Source: an uncultured Clostridia bacterium
GTDB lineage: Bacteria > Bacillota > Clostridia > Christensenellales > UBA1750
Reading direction: 5' to 3'
Assembly (NCBI GenBank): GCA_947625765.1
Contig: CANQPP010000007.1
Location: 1 to 64,000, forward strand
Length of the DNA stretch: 64,000 bases
Shown piece by piece: positions 1 through 8,112 of the stretch; positions within the stretch are counted from its first letter, which is position 1, and each line of letters opens with the position of its first letter. The notes under the pieces were generated by a model. The model was not told the origin of the DNA. It worked only from the letters and a program-made list of their open reading frames with translations, and made no database searches. A program made the translations under genes and the position numbers.

Positions 1-150
1 GAGCAACAAGCCAAAGAAACGGCCGAAGCCGTTTTAGACCAGATCGAAGCCATGAAAAAATCCATTCTCGCCCGTGCGTTTCGTGGAGAGCTTGGAACCA
101 ATGATCCAGCAGAAGAAAGCGGGGTGGAGTTGTTGAAACAGGCGTTATAA
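1..150 (+). CDS. hsdS: Type I restriction enzyme specificity subunit HsdS, C-terminal fragment
   Basis: The first 150 bases are an open frame that begins outside the window and ends at TAA. The 49 visible residues form the conserved tail of HsdS: a helix followed by KKSILARAFRGELGTNDPAEE. In this family that helix belongs to the distal conserved region that packs against the HsdM methylase subunits. HsdS chooses the DNA sequence recognised by the HsdMR complex. The target recognition domains lie upstream and cannot be read. The fragment is AT-richer than the housekeeping DNA that starts near 1 kb, which fits an accessory restriction locus. Confidence 0.88.
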   Translation, partial: EQQAKETAEAVLDQIEAMKKSILARAFRGELGTNDPAEESGVELLKQAL

Positions 151-236
151 CTTTTAGCACCGCTGCCGTATTTGAGCAGTTTCGTACAATGTTTCTAACC
201 ACCTACCGATTGCATGAAAGAAAGGGGAAAAATACC

Positions 237-923
237 ATGGGATATACTCCAAAAAAGATGACAAAGGAAGAAGAAGAAGCTTTAGAAAAAGTGGTGAAAG
301 AAATATGGGGTGATCATCCGCTTCCACCGCGGGGAACAATAGGAGAATTGAGACAAATTGAAAATACTTGCCCAAGATTAACGCCAAAAAAACCAGTAAA
401 CGTTTGCTTAGATTTGCTGTCAAGCTATAAAACGTCAAAAACACCAGTAAACGATTGCTTAGATTTCCTGTCACGCTTTGAATTGAAACCGTTTAATCTC
501 GTGCGCACATTTCACACAAGAATACACGATCTTAGTAAGCCCGAGAGCGGGGTAAATACAATTACTGCTTTGCGGTTATATGCTCGCAATTTGGAAGTTC
601 CCCTAACCGATGATGATCTTAAAGAATGTATACTTACATATAAGACCTATTGGGTTCTTCTTCGCTTTCAGATATTTGAGGATACTGCTGACAAAATGAA
701 GATGTATGAAACTAAGATTTTATCAGGTGACTATGATTTTGGTGACGTAGAATATACATGTGCATGTGAACCCCTTTTCTCGTATATGTCCAGTCTCCGT
801 GATAACTGTGGCATGTCAGCATATTTCAGATACTTAACCGATCCAAACTGCTCGGAGAAAGATGAAAATAAAGCACTTGAAATAGACCAACAGCTTTATA
901 ATTTGTCTCTTTTTCTTAATTAG
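237..923 (+). CDS. Hypothetical protein downstream of hsdS
   Basis: I do not recognise this 228-residue protein. The ATG at 237 was chosen over the earlier ATG at 189 because GAAAGGGG lies just upstream of it. The N-terminus is charged (MTKEEEEALEKVVKEI) and probably helical. It is followed by two near-copies of a 17-residue unit, PVNVCLDLLSSYKTSKT and PVNDCLDFLSRFELKPF. There is no signal peptide or membrane segment. Low GC and its position directly after hsdS suggest it belongs to the same accessory segment. A role in defence is only inferred from position. A hairpin terminator follows the stop codon. Confidence 0.6.
   Translation: MGYTPKKMTKEEEEALEKVVKEIWGDHPLPPRGTIGELRQIENTCPRLTPKKPVNVCLDLLSSYKTSKTPVNDCLDFLSRFELKPFNLVRTFHTRIHDLSKPESGVNTITALRLYARNLEVPLTDDDLKECILTYKTYWVLLRFQIFEDTADKMKMYETKILSGDYDFGDVEYTCACEPLFSYMSSLRDNCGMSAYFRYLTDPNCSEKDENKALEIDQQLYNLSLFLN
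392..493 (+). repeat. Tandem 51-bp duplication inside the hypothetical gene
   Basis: ACCAGTAAACG starts at 392 and again at 443. The two 51-base units differ by several substitutions and encode two 17-residue repeats in the same frame. Divergence between units shows that the duplication is not brand new. Confidence 0.7.
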
Positions 924-941
924 TCCTTTGAATCTCGTATG

Positions 942-976
942 AAAAATACCCGTCTCTTTATGAGGCGGGTATTTTT
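942..976 (+). terminator. Rho-independent terminator after the hypothetical gene
   Basis: AATACCCGTCTC and GAGGCGGGTATT pair around a short TTTAT loop and are followed by a T run. It ends the accessory transcript. Confidence 0.85.
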
Positions 977-978
977 GT

Positions 979-1041
979 TACACAGTTTCGTTTACACAGT
1001 TTTCCTCTCTGCTCAGAGATCGTACACAGTATATTACACAG
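979..1041. repeat. Four copies of TACACAG
   Basis: TACACAG occurs at 979, 993, 1023 and 1035, all on the same strand, between two convergent terminators. There is no open frame here. The short region marks the junction between AT-rich accessory DNA and the GC-rich chromosome; its function is unknown. Confidence 0.5.
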
Positions 1042-1050
1042 CCACTTACG

Positions 1051-1087
1051 AAAAACGAGGGGCCTGCCAGTTGTGGCAAACCCCTCG
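1051..1087 (-). terminator. Terminator of the rubrerythrin gene
   Basis: On the minus strand CGAGGGGTTTGCC pairs with GGCAGGCCCCTCG and is followed by TTTTTCG. It lies about 40 bases after the rubrerythrin stop codon. Confidence 0.85.
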
Positions 1088-1123
1088 AAAATCCGCAATA
1101 TGTTGATTTTACGGGCTTTTTTC

Positions 1124-1663
1124 TTAACCGAAATACCTCTTGAGTAACCCCTCAAACGCCTTGCCGTGACGGGCCTCGTCCTTGGCCATTTCGTGCACGG
1201 TATCGTGCACGGCGTCGTAGCCCAGCTCCTTGGCGCGCTTGGCCAGGGCCAGCTTGCCGGCGGTGGCGCCGTTCTCGGCCTCCACGCGCAGCTGAAGGTT
1301 CTTCTTGGTGTCGGCATAGACGACCTCGCCCAGCAGCTCGGCGAACTTGGCGGCGTGCTCGGCCTCCTCAAAGGCGATGCGCTTGTAGGCCTCGGCGACC
1401 TCGGGATAGCCCTCGCGGTCGGCCTGGCGACTCATGGCCAGGTACATGCCCACCTCGGAGCACTCGCCGGAGAAGTTCTGGCGCAAGCCCTCGACGACCT
1501 CGGGATCCAGATCCTTGGCCACGCCGACGCGGTGCTCGTCGGCCCAGGTCAGCTGACCGGCAGCCTTGACGAACTTAGCGGCGGGCGCCTTGCACTGGGG
1601 GCAGCTTTCGGGCGGGGTGTCGCCCTCGTGAACGTAACCGCAGATGGAGCAGATCCATTTCAT
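1124..1663 (-). CDS. Reverse rubrerythrin (rubredoxin domain first)
   Basis: This 179-residue protein has an N-terminal rubredoxin domain with CxxC pairs at Cys5/Cys8 and Cys21/Cys24. A four-helix ferritin-like diiron domain follows, with glutamate motifs such as FEEAEHA and a late DEARHG. The domain order is the reverse of classical rubrerythrin. Proteins of this kind in Clostridium reduce hydrogen peroxide and oxygen using electrons from NADH-dependent partners, protecting anaerobes in the cytoplasm. The ATG at 1663 was preferred to 1672 because AGGAGG is 9 bases upstream of it but abuts the other. A TATAAT box on the minus strand at 1763-1768 may be the promoter. Confidence 0.93.
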   Translation of the reverse strand: MKWICSICGYVHEGDTPPESCPQCKAPAAKFVKAAGQLTWADEHRVGVAKDLDPEVVEGLRQNFSGECSEVGMYLAMSRQADREGYPEVAEAYKRIAFEEAEHAAKFAELLGEVVYADTKKNLQLRVEAENGATAGKLALAKRAKELGYDAVHDTVHEMAKDEARHGKAFEGLLKRYFG

Positions 1664-1811
1664 GGTAAACATCCTCCTCGATCTCTTGTTTTTTTCGCCC
1701 GCCTTCGCTCCCCGCTTGAAGACACGGGGCGCTCCGGCTCATCGGGCGCGTGTTTCTCTGTTATTATACACTATTTTACCCCAAATGAAACGTCTATGTT
1801 TGCTCTTGTAT

Positions 1812-1840
1812 TTGAAAAAGTTTTGCGGCTGTGATATGAT
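1812..1840 (+). promoter_or_regulatory. Sigma-A-type promoter of the glycosyltransferase-galE-yqeG operon
   Basis: TTGAAA at 1812-1817 and TATGAT at 1835-1840 are separated by 17 bases. The start codon lies 45 bases further on. Confidence 0.7.
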
Positions 1841-1884
1841 AGCGAAGAAGAGAAGATACGCGGCAAAGGAGGAAAAACGCCTGC

Positions 1885-2874
1885 ATGGGCAAGGATCGCA
1901 AGCTGTACCTGGTCGTCCCCTGCTATAACGAGCAGGAGGTGCTCCCCGAGACCTCCCGCCGCCTGCGAGAAAAGATGACCGCCCTGATGGAACAAAAACG
2001 TATTTCCGAGGAAAGCCGCGTCCTGTTCGTGGACGACGGCTCGAAGGATAACACCTGGGGCCTCATCTATTCGCTGTGTCTCTCCTCTCCCCTGTTCGCA
2101 GGGCTCAAGCTCTCCCGCAACCGCGGGCACCAGAACGCCCTGCTGGCCGGGCTCATGGAGGCGGGCAAGCGCGCGGACTGCGTGATCTCGCTGGACGCGG
2201 ACCTGCAGGACGACGTGGACGCCATCGACCGCTTTTTGGACGAAAACGACAAGGGCGCGGACGTGGTGTACGGCGTGCGCTCCTCCAGGAAGAAGGACAG
2301 CGCCTTCAAGCGCCTGACCGCCGAGGGCTTTTACCGCTTCATGCAGGCGATGGGCGTGGACATCGTCTTCAACCACGCCGATTACAGGCTCTTAAGCCGC
2401 CGGGCGCTGGACGCGCTGGCCCAGTACAAAGAGGTGAACCTCTTCCTGCGCGGCATCGTGCCCCTGATCGGCTTTCAAAGCGCCACGGTCGCCTACGAGC
2501 GGCAGGAGCGCTTCGCGGGCAAGTCCAAGTACCCGCTGCGCAAGATGCTGGCCTTCGCCTTCGACGGTATCACCTCCTTTTCGGTCAAACCCATCCGCCT
2601 CATCTGCACATTGGGCTTTTGCATCTTCGCCGTCTCGCTGCTGGTGCTCATTTATCTGTTGCTGCTCAAGCTGTTCGGGCAGACGGTCACCGGCTGGACC
2701 TCCCTCATCGCCACGGTCTGCCTCTTCGGCGGGCTGCAGATGCTTTGCTTAGGGATCCTGGGCGAATACGTGGGCAAGACCTACCAGGAGGTCAAGGCGC
2801 GGCCCCGCTACATCGTGGACCAATACGTTCAGTTCCCGGACGCGGGCGCGTCCGAAAAAGCAGACAATATATAA
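1885..2874 (+). CDS. Polyisoprenyl-phosphate glycosyltransferase (GT2, GtrB/DPM1-like)
   Basis: This is a 329-residue membrane glycosyltransferase. The N-terminal GT-A domain begins LVVPCYNEQEVL and contains the nucleotide-sugar and metal motifs VDDGSKDNT and LDADLQDD. The C-terminal quarter has two hydrophobic segments (about residues 235-255 and 268-290), as in GtrB-type enzymes. Such enzymes move a sugar from a nucleotide donor to undecaprenyl phosphate on the inner face of the membrane. AAAGGAGG precedes the ATG. The gene is followed by galE and probably shares its transcript. The actual sugar cannot be told from the sequence; glucose or galactose is suggested only by the neighbour. Confidence 0.88.
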   Translation: MGKDRKLYLVVPCYNEQEVLPETSRRLREKMTALMEQKRISEESRVLFVDDGSKDNTWGLIYSLCLSSPLFAGLKLSRNRGHQNALLAGLMEAGKRADCVISLDADLQDDVDAIDRFLDENDKGADVVYGVRSSRKKDSAFKRLTAEGFYRFMQAMGVDIVFNHADYRLLSRRALDALAQYKEVNLFLRGIVPLIGFQSATVAYERQERFAGKSKYPLRKMLAFAFDGITSFSVKPIRLICTLGFCIFAVSLLVLIYLLLLKLFGQTVTGWTSLIATVCLFGGLQMLCLGILGEYVGKTYQEVKARPRYIVDQYVQFPDAGASEKADNI

Positions 2875-2926
2875 AACAAACCTTACAAGGGCTTCTTTCA
2901 AGCCCAGAAGGAGGAGGCGACACTCT

Positions 2927-3940
2927 ATGGTGGTCCTTTTGACCGGCGGCGCCGGTTATATCGGCTCCCACACCTGCCTGGAGCTGCTCACCCAGGGATA
3001 CGACGTTGTCGTGGTGGACAACTACTGCAATTCCTCGCCGGAGGCCCTGCGCCGCGTGCAGGAGCTTTCCGGCAGGACGCTCAAGAGCTACGAGCTGGAC
3101 ATGCGCGACAAGCAGGCCTTAAAGCGCGTCTTTGAGGAGAACCACATCGGCGCGTGCATCCACTTCGCCGGGCTCAAGGCCGTGGGCGAATCGGTGTCCA
3201 AGCCCCTGGACTACTACGACAACAATTTGATCTCCACGATCAACCTGCTGGAGCTGATGGTGCACTACGACGTGCGCTCTTTGGTGTTCTCCTCCTCCGC
3301 CACGGTGTACGGCGGCGTGGGCGAAATGCCCTTAAGCGAGGAGCAGAGCACCTGGTGCCACTCCCCCTACGGCTGGACGAAGTTCATGATCGAGCAGATC
3401 CTGCGCGACACCGCCTTTGCGAACCAGTCCATGTCCGTGGTGCTGCTGCGCTACTTTAACCCCGTTGGCGCGCACGAGTCCGGCCGCATCGGCGAGGACC
3501 CCTGCGGCATCCCCAACAACCTGGTGCCCTTCGTCACCAAGGTGGCCATCGGCGAGCTGCCCCGGCTGGTGGTCTACGGCAACGACTACCCCACCCCCGA
3601 CGGCACCTGCCGCCGGGACTACATCCACGTGATGGATCTGGCCCGCGGCCACGTGGACGCCATCCGCTACTGCGACAGCCACACCGGCTGCGAGGCCATC
3701 AACCTGGGCACCGGCGTGCCCTACTCCGTGCTGGAGATCGTGGAAGGCTTCATGCGGGTCAACCAGGTGGACGTGCCCTACTCCATCGGCCCCCGCAGGC
3801 CCGGCGACGTGGCCGAGTGCTGGGCCTCCACCGAGAAGGCGGAGCGCCTGCTGGGCTGGAAGGCGAAGCTGGGTCTGGAGGATATGCTGCGCGACGCCTG
3901 GCGCTGGCAGCAGATGAACCCCCACGGCTACCGTGGTTAG
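2927..3940 (+). CDS. galE: UDP-glucose 4-epimerase
   Basis: GalE (337 residues) interconverts UDP-glucose and UDP-galactose using tightly bound NAD. The Rossmann motif GGAGYIGSH is at the N-terminus. The SSSATVYG strand and the catalytic YxxxK in SPYGWTKFM follow, and GDVAECWA in the C-terminal part matches the substrate-binding end of the family. Length is typical. The ATG follows GAAGGAGGAGG. It lies between a lipid-linked glycosyltransferase and yqeG, whose GTG start overlaps its last eight bases. It may supply UDP-galactose to the glycosyltransferase and, further along the window, to UDP-galactopyranose mutase. Confidence 0.95.
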   Translation: MVVLLTGGAGYIGSHTCLELLTQGYDVVVVDNYCNSSPEALRRVQELSGRTLKSYELDMRDKQALKRVFEENHIGACIHFAGLKAVGESVSKPLDYYDNNLISTINLLELMVHYDVRSLVFSSSATVYGGVGEMPLSEEQSTWCHSPYGWTKFMIEQILRDTAFANQSMSVVLLRYFNPVGAHESGRIGEDPCGIPNNLVPFVTKVAIGELPRLVVYGNDYPTPDGTCRRDYIHVMDLARGHVDAIRYCDSHTGCEAINLGTGVPYSVLEIVEGFMRVNQVDVPYSIGPRRPGDVAECWASTEKAERLLGWKAKLGLEDMLRDAWRWQQMNPHGYRG

Positions 3941-4406
3941 GGCGAGAGACTTAAGCGTCCTGGAGCTTGGCCCCTTGTGGGAGGCGGGCGTGCGCGGCCT
4001 GCTTTTGGACGCAGACAACACGCTCAGGCGCTGGAACGAGCCCGCGCCCGCGCCCTTCGTGCCCGCCTTTGTGGAAAAGGCGCGGGCCATGGGCTTTGCG
4101 CTGCTCATCGTCTCCAACGCCGGGGAGGAAAGCCTTTTGCCGCTGTCGGAAGCGCTGAATATCCCCTTTCAGCCCCGGTGCTTAAAGCCCCTGCCCTTTG
4201 GGCTGCTTAAAGGCGCGCGCCGCCTGGGCCTGCGCCCGCGCTGCTGCGCGGTGGTGGGCGACCAGCTGCTGACCGACATGCCCGCCGCATATCTGGCGGG
4301 AATGCAGCGCGTGCTGCTGGACCCGCTGGATCTGAGCCACGAGTTTCGGGGGACAAAGTTCAACCGCCGGGTGGAAAAGGTCCTCAAGCGCCTGTTCCGG
4401 CTGTGA
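3933..4406 (+). CDS. YqeG-family HAD-IIIA phosphatase
   Basis: This 157-residue protein starts at a GTG inside the end of galE, so the two are translationally coupled. HAD motif I reads LLLDADNTLRRW, motif II is LLIVSNAG, and motif III/IV is VVGDQLLTDMPAA. Length and motif order match the YqeG family, thought to include phosphatidylglycerophosphate phosphatases of phospholipid synthesis. The specific substrate here is not established. In motif I an alanine sits between the two key aspartates (DADNT), which retains both catalytic residues. A strong terminator follows. Confidence 0.85.
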   Translation: MVRARDLSVLELGPLWEAGVRGLLLDADNTLRRWNEPAPAPFVPAFVEKARAMGFALLIVSNAGEESLLPLSEALNIPFQPRCLKPLPFGLLKGARRLGLRPRCCAVVGDQLLTDMPAAYLAGMQRVLLDPLDLSHEFRGTKFNRRVEKVLKRLFRL

Positions 4407-4449
4407 GCGATTTCCCATTTCCATTTGAAAAAGAAACGAAGCCCCACGC

Positions 4450-4484
4450 GGCGCGGCATCCGAACGGATGCCGCGCCGTTTTTC
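4450..4484 (+). terminator. Terminator after yqeG
   Basis: GGCGCGGCATCC and GGATGCCGCGCC pair around GAAC, followed by GTTTTTC. Confidence 0.92.
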
Positions 4485-4593
4485 TATGTTGACTTGACCG
4501 AATAGGCACAGCCGAACGGCGGCGCGGCTTCTTCTTTTTCCCGCCCCGCCCGCATACACTTTCCCCGAGAAAAACTCCGGGAGGGGATCGAAG

Positions 4594-5121
4594 TTGCGTC
4601 GGCTGCTGGTGCTTTGGCGCTTACAGGTGCAGGCCTATCTCTGGTGGCACGTGGGCGCGGCCTTCGTGGCGGTGGTGTGCCTAAGCTGCGGGCTCTCCTG
4701 CGCCTTTGGCCTGGAGGAGCCGCGCGCGGTCTTTACGCAGCTGACCTTCTTCACGGCGCTGCGCTCCCTGCTGCGGGAGGCCTGGTGCTTTTCCCTGCTG
4801 CTCCTCTGTCTTGTGCACGTGATCGGCGCGCCCGTGGCGGCGCTTACGCTCTGCCTGCGCGCTTACACCATCGGCTTTGCCTGGGGCTGGTGGCTGGGCT
4901 CTCTGGGCTTCCCCGGCTTTCTGACCTTCCTAGTGTTGCTTCTCCCCCAGGGCGTTCTTGTGCTGCTCTCCCTCGTGGGGGCCTGCTGCGTGGGGCTGGC
5001 CCACGCCTTCCGCTGTCGGCCGCTGGACAGGCGCGGCTATGTGCTGGCCATCGCCGCCTGGAGCCTGCCCGCCTTCTGCGCCCTGCCGCTGGAATGGCTG
5101 GCGCTGGCCGTCATGCTCTGA
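4594..5121 (+). CDS. SpoIIM-like sporulation membrane protein
   Basis: This 175-residue protein has four or five hydrophobic segments. The central stretch, with HVIGAPVAALTLCLRAYTIGF and then GFPGFLTFLVLLLPQGVL, follows the pattern of stage II sporulation protein M (IGxPxxxxLxFxKGxxxGFxxG ... LPQN). In Bacillus, SpoIIM works with SpoIID and SpoIIP in peptidoglycan degradation during forespore engulfment. Here it is shorter than Bacillus SpoIIM (about 215 residues). Translation starts at TTG, chosen because GGGAGGGG is at the right distance and no ATG is available. It stands alone between two terminators. Confidence 0.72.
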   Translation: MRRLLVLWRLQVQAYLWWHVGAAFVAVVCLSCGLSCAFGLEEPRAVFTQLTFFTALRSLLREAWCFSLLLLCLVHVIGAPVAALTLCLRAYTIGFAWGWWLGSLGFPGFLTFLVLLLPQGVLVLLSLVGACCVGLAHAFRCRPLDRRGYVLAIAAWSLPAFCALPLEWLALAVML

Positions 5122-5143
5122 CCGCTATCATTTATATATAGAC

Positions 5144-5177
5144 AAAGCGTCCGGGGCCTTTGCCCGGACGCTTGTTT
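5144..5177. terminator. Terminator between spoIIM-like gene and pyrophosphatase-like gene
   Basis: AAGCGTCCGGG pairs with CCCGGACGCTT and a T-rich tail follows on the plus strand. Because the minus-strand gene stops at 5191, the hairpin can serve both convergent genes. Confidence 0.85.
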
Positions 5178-5190
5178 TCCCTCCGCCGCT

Positions 5191-5535
5191 TTAGCGCAGG
5201 AGCCTGCCGTGAAAGAACCTCTCCTGGAAGGCGATCTGCTCCAAGATGAAGTCGTCGGGGTAGTCCCGCCCGTCCGATGAGACGATCCACTTGTCCTCCA
5301 CGTCGTCCTCCCGGCGGTACACGGCGATCACCCTGCCCTCGAAGGCCACGACGGGGCCGTCTTCGCCCAGCAGGTACACGTCCTGCGCCGCGCCGTCCTC
5401 CGCCGGCACGCCCTCCACGAAGCCGTAGTTGATCGGATATACAAGATCGGGGTGCTTGGGGTGGCGGCTGCCCAAAGGCCTGTCGATCCGCCCGCGCACC
5501 TGTTTGCCGATGATGTCCGGATAATCGCCGCGCAC
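5191..5535 (-). CDS. Small inorganic pyrophosphatase-like protein
   Basis: This 114-residue protein resembles short family I inorganic pyrophosphatase homologues of Clostridia. Visible markers are DRPLGSRHPKHPDLVYPINY, the acidic EDGAAQDVYLLG that parallels the DGDPxDxLV metal motif, and DDVEDKW. It is shorter than the usual 160-180 residue enzyme, so full catalytic activity is uncertain. The start is a GTG at 5535, ten bases after GGAGG. A terminator hairpin stands directly before its ribosome binding site, so expression probably depends on read-through from rhaB or on a promoter hidden in rhaB. Confidence 0.75.
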   Translation of the reverse strand: MRGDYPDIIGKQVRGRIDRPLGSRHPKHPDLVYPINYGFVEGVPAEDGAAQDVYLLGEDGPVVAFEGRVIAVYRREDDVEDKWIVSSDGRDYPDDFILEQIAFQERFFHGRLLR

Positions 5536-5560
5536 TTTCCATCCACCTCCAAAGGGGTAA

Positions 5561-5600
5561 AAGGGAAAAACCGCCCGCTTTTGGGCGGTTTTTCCCCTTT
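5561..5600 (-). terminator. Terminator of rhaB, immediately upstream of the next gene
   Basis: AAAAACCGCCC and GGGCGGTTTTT pair around a six-base loop and are flanked by AAAGGG/CCCTTT, with a T-rich tail on the minus strand. It ends only nine bases before the next ribosome binding site. Confidence 0.9.
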
Positions 5601-5611
5601 AAGTCATGCCC

Positions 5612-7099
5612 TTATTCCACGGACGCCTCCCGCAGGAAGCGGGCGTAGGCCTCGTCCCAGCCCGCGCGGGCCGCGGGATCGGGCGCATAGGTCTTGACGC
5701 CGAAGGAGCGGCGCACCAGCTGCCGTCCTTCGGCCACGTCGCGGATGCGGCCCAGGGCCTTCATCTGCAGAAGCAGGTTGCCGATGGCCGTGGCCTCCGC
5801 GGGGCCCGCCGTCACGGGGATGCCCAAGGCGTCGGCGGTGAACTGGTTCAGCAGCTCGTTGTTGGCCCCGCCGCCCACGATGTGCAGGCAGCGGATGGGG
5901 TTGCCGGTGGTCTCCCGCAGCCTCTCCACGGTCCAGCGGTACTTGAGCGCCAGGGACTCGTACACCACCCGCGCGATCTGCCCGGCGGTCTGGGGCACGG
6001 CTTGTCCGCTGTGCAGGCAGAACTCCTGCACCCTGAGGGGCATGTCGCCCGGCGGGGAGAAGGAATCGTCGTTGGGGTCGATGAAGGCGTAGAAGGGCTC
6101 GGCCTCTTTGGCGGCCTCCACGATCCTCTCGAAGGAGAGCAGCCTTCCCCGCCGCTCCCATTCGCGGCGGCACTCCTGGATGATCCACAGGCCCATCACG
6201 TTCTTGAGCACGCGCACGTTGCCCTCCACGCCGCCCTCGTTGGTGAGGTTGGCCTTGGTGGCCGCGTCGCTGATCACCGGCTCGTCCGTCTCCACGCCCA
6301 CCAGGGACCAGGTGCCGGAGGAGATGTAGGCAAAGTCCCTGCCCTCGGCGGGCACGGCGGCCACCGCGCTGGCGGTGTCGTGGCCGCCCACGGCCACCAC
6401 CGGGATCACGCCCACGCCGGTCTCCCGGGCGATGCGGGCGTCCAACATCCCGCGCACGGCGCCCGGCTCCGTCACCGGCAGGAAGATGCGCTTGGGGATG
6501 CCCAGCTTCTCGATCAGCTCCATGTCCCAGGAGCGGGTCGCGGGGGATAAGAGCTGCGAGGTGGAGGCGATGGTGTATTCGCAGCCCATGGTGCCGGTGA
6601 GCAGGTAGGCCAGCAGGTCCGGCATGAACAGCAGCTTGCGGGCATGGGCCAAAAGCGGGTCGTGCTCGCGCACCTCGCTGTACAGCTGATAGATCGTGTT
6701 GAGCGGCAGGAAGGCAAGCCCCGTGCGGCGGTAGATCTCCTCCCGGGGCACCAGCTCGAAGGCGGCCTCCATCACGCGGTCCGTGCGGGCGTCGCGGTAG
6801 TGGACGGGGTTGCCCATCAGATGGCCCGCCTTATCCAGCAGGCCGTAATCCACGCCCCAGGTGTCGATGCCCAGCGAGGCGGGTTCCAGGCCCTCCAGCG
6901 CGGCCTTGTTGAGCCCCTGCTTCATCTCGTGCACCAGCCGGGGCAGGTCCCAGTACAGGCGGCCCACCAGCTCCACGGGGTCGTTGGAAAAGCGGTGCAG
7001 CTCCCGCAAGTGCAGCTTGTCCCCTTCCAGCGTGCCCAGGATCGCCCTGCCCGAGGACGCGCCCAGGTCGAACGCCATCATGTGCAAGACCTGTTCCAT
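5612..7099 (-). CDS. rhaB: Rhamnulokinase
   Basis: RhaB (495 residues) phosphorylates L-rhamnulose to rhamnulose 1-phosphate with ATP. The FGGY-type sugar kinase fold is clear: the first ATP loop FDLGASSGRAI near the start, LGIDTWGVDYGLLD in the middle of domain I, the second phosphate loop VGGHDTASAVA, and HIVGGGANNELLNQF in domain II. The Gly-rich GIDTWGVD segment is typical of rhamnulokinase rather than glycerol or xylulose kinase. The isomerase rhaA and aldolase rhaD are not adjacent. It has its own promoter (TTGTTA-17-TATACT) and terminator and is therefore monocistronic or nearly so. Confidence 0.94.
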   Translation of the reverse strand: MEQVLHMMAFDLGASSGRAILGTLEGDKLHLRELHRFSNDPVELVGRLYWDLPRLVHEMKQGLNKAALEGLEPASLGIDTWGVDYGLLDKAGHLMGNPVHYRDARTDRVMEAAFELVPREEIYRRTGLAFLPLNTIYQLYSEVREHDPLLAHARKLLFMPDLLAYLLTGTMGCEYTIASTSQLLSPATRSWDMELIEKLGIPKRIFLPVTEPGAVRGMLDARIARETGVGVIPVVAVGGHDTASAVAAVPAEGRDFAYISSGTWSLVGVETDEPVISDAATKANLTNEGGVEGNVRVLKNVMGLWIIQECRREWERRGRLLSFERIVEAAKEAEPFYAFIDPNDDSFSPPGDMPLRVQEFCLHSGQAVPQTAGQIARVVYESLALKYRWTVERLRETTGNPIRCLHIVGGGANNELLNQFTADALGIPVTAGPAEATAIGNLLLQMKALGRIRDVAEGRQLVRRSFGVKTYAPDPAARAGWDEAYARFLREASVE

Positions 7100-7144
7100 G
7101 TCACGTTCCCCCCTCGTCTTCTCTCTGTGGGAAGTTTGGCTTTA

Positions 7145-7173
7145 AGTATACCACAGGCCGCGGGATTTAACAA
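7145..7173 (-). promoter_or_regulatory. Promoter of rhaB
   Basis: On the minus strand TTGTTA (7173-7168) and TATACT (7150-7145) are 17 bases apart, about 45 bases upstream of the ATG. Confidence 0.75.
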
Positions 7174-7235
7174 GGCATTTACCTGATTTGCGCGCACGCG
7201 CGGCAGCCTGCATCGCAGAACGAAAAGGGGGGACT

Positions 7236-7931
7236 TCATTCAAAGTAGCGTACGACGCCCCGCGCCAGCGCCCGGGCCAGCGTCTTTCGGTAATCCTCCG
7301 TCAGCAGCAGGGCCTCCTCCTCGGGGTTGGAGAGGAAGCCGCATTCCACCAGCACCGCCGCCTTGCAGGCGTTTAAGACATAATACTCCCCGCAGGACGG
7401 CGCGCGCAGGTAAGGGTCGCCAAGCTCCTCCAGCTCCTCCTGCAGGCAGTCCGCCAGCCTCTGTCCCTCCTCGTTTCCCTGCAGGTAGAACAGCTGCGCG
7501 CCGCGGTACTTTTGGACGGTGTAGGCGTTCATGTGGATGCTGAGCAGCAAGTCTGCGTCCGCTTCCCGTATACGGTCGATGCGTTTGTCCAGCTCCTGCC
7601 TTTTCTTGTAGCCGGGCGTTGTCTCCGGGTCGATCAGGGCCTCGTCCATCTCCCGGGTGAATATGACGGATGCGCCCAGGGAGCGCAGCTCCTGCCCTAA
7701 GCAGAGGGCAAGCGAGAGGTTCACGTCCTTCTCCAGGGAGCCGGACGCGCCGGTGCAGCCCGCGTCGTAGCCGCCGTGGCCGGGGTCCACCGCGATCACG
7801 CGGCCGAACAGCGGCAGGGACTCCATGTGCGGGCTCCAGGCCGTGAGCGTTCCCGGCGGCTGCAAGAGGAGGAACAGCAGGCAGCCCATGAGCAGCCCCG
7901 CCGTGGCGCGGAGCAGCCGTCCCGTTTCCAT
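7236..7931 (-). CDS. cwlD: N-acetylmuramoyl-L-alanine amidase, CwlD-like
   Basis: This 231-residue protein has an N-terminal hydrophobic segment (about residues 10-30) that anchors or exports it. An Amidase_3 zinc domain follows: DPGHGGYDAG carries the first zinc histidine, EKDVNL the glutamate, SIHMNAY the second histidine, and LVECGFLSN the catalytic glutamate. CwlD removes peptide side chains from peptidoglycan so that spore cortex can acquire muramic delta-lactam, needed for germination. The length and compact single-domain layout favour CwlD over autolysins with cell-wall repeats. GGGAGG precedes the ATG. Together with the SpoIIM-like gene it argues for a spore former. Confidence 0.88.
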   Translation of the reverse strand: METGRLLRATAGLLMGCLLFLLLQPPGTLTAWSPHMESLPLFGRVIAVDPGHGGYDAGCTGASGSLEKDVNLSLALCLGQELRSLGASVIFTREMDEALIDPETTPGYKKRQELDKRIDRIREADADLLLSIHMNAYTVQKYRGAQLFYLQGNEEGQRLADCLQEELEELGDPYLRAPSCGEYYVLNACKAAVLVECGFLSNPEEEALLLTEDYRKTLARALARGVVRYFE

Positions 7932-8112
7932 CCGCAGCGCCTCCCTTCTCCCGTTTGCTTCGTCATCAATATACGCTTGATACCTCCCTTTCAGACGAGG
8001 AAGGCGCGTATCTTAAGACGCTGTTTTCCGCAAGGCACGCGCTTTCCCGTGCGAAATCGCTTTCCGTATATTTCCAGATTTTCCAAATTGAATGTTCGGT
8101 TTCCGTTTCAAG

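Noticed and set aside
5606-6550. 314-residue plus-strand ORF opposite rhaB, with similar ones opposite ftsH, leuA and the metal ATPase
   Set aside because: Shadows of strong minus-strand genes caused by codon bias in GC-rich DNA.
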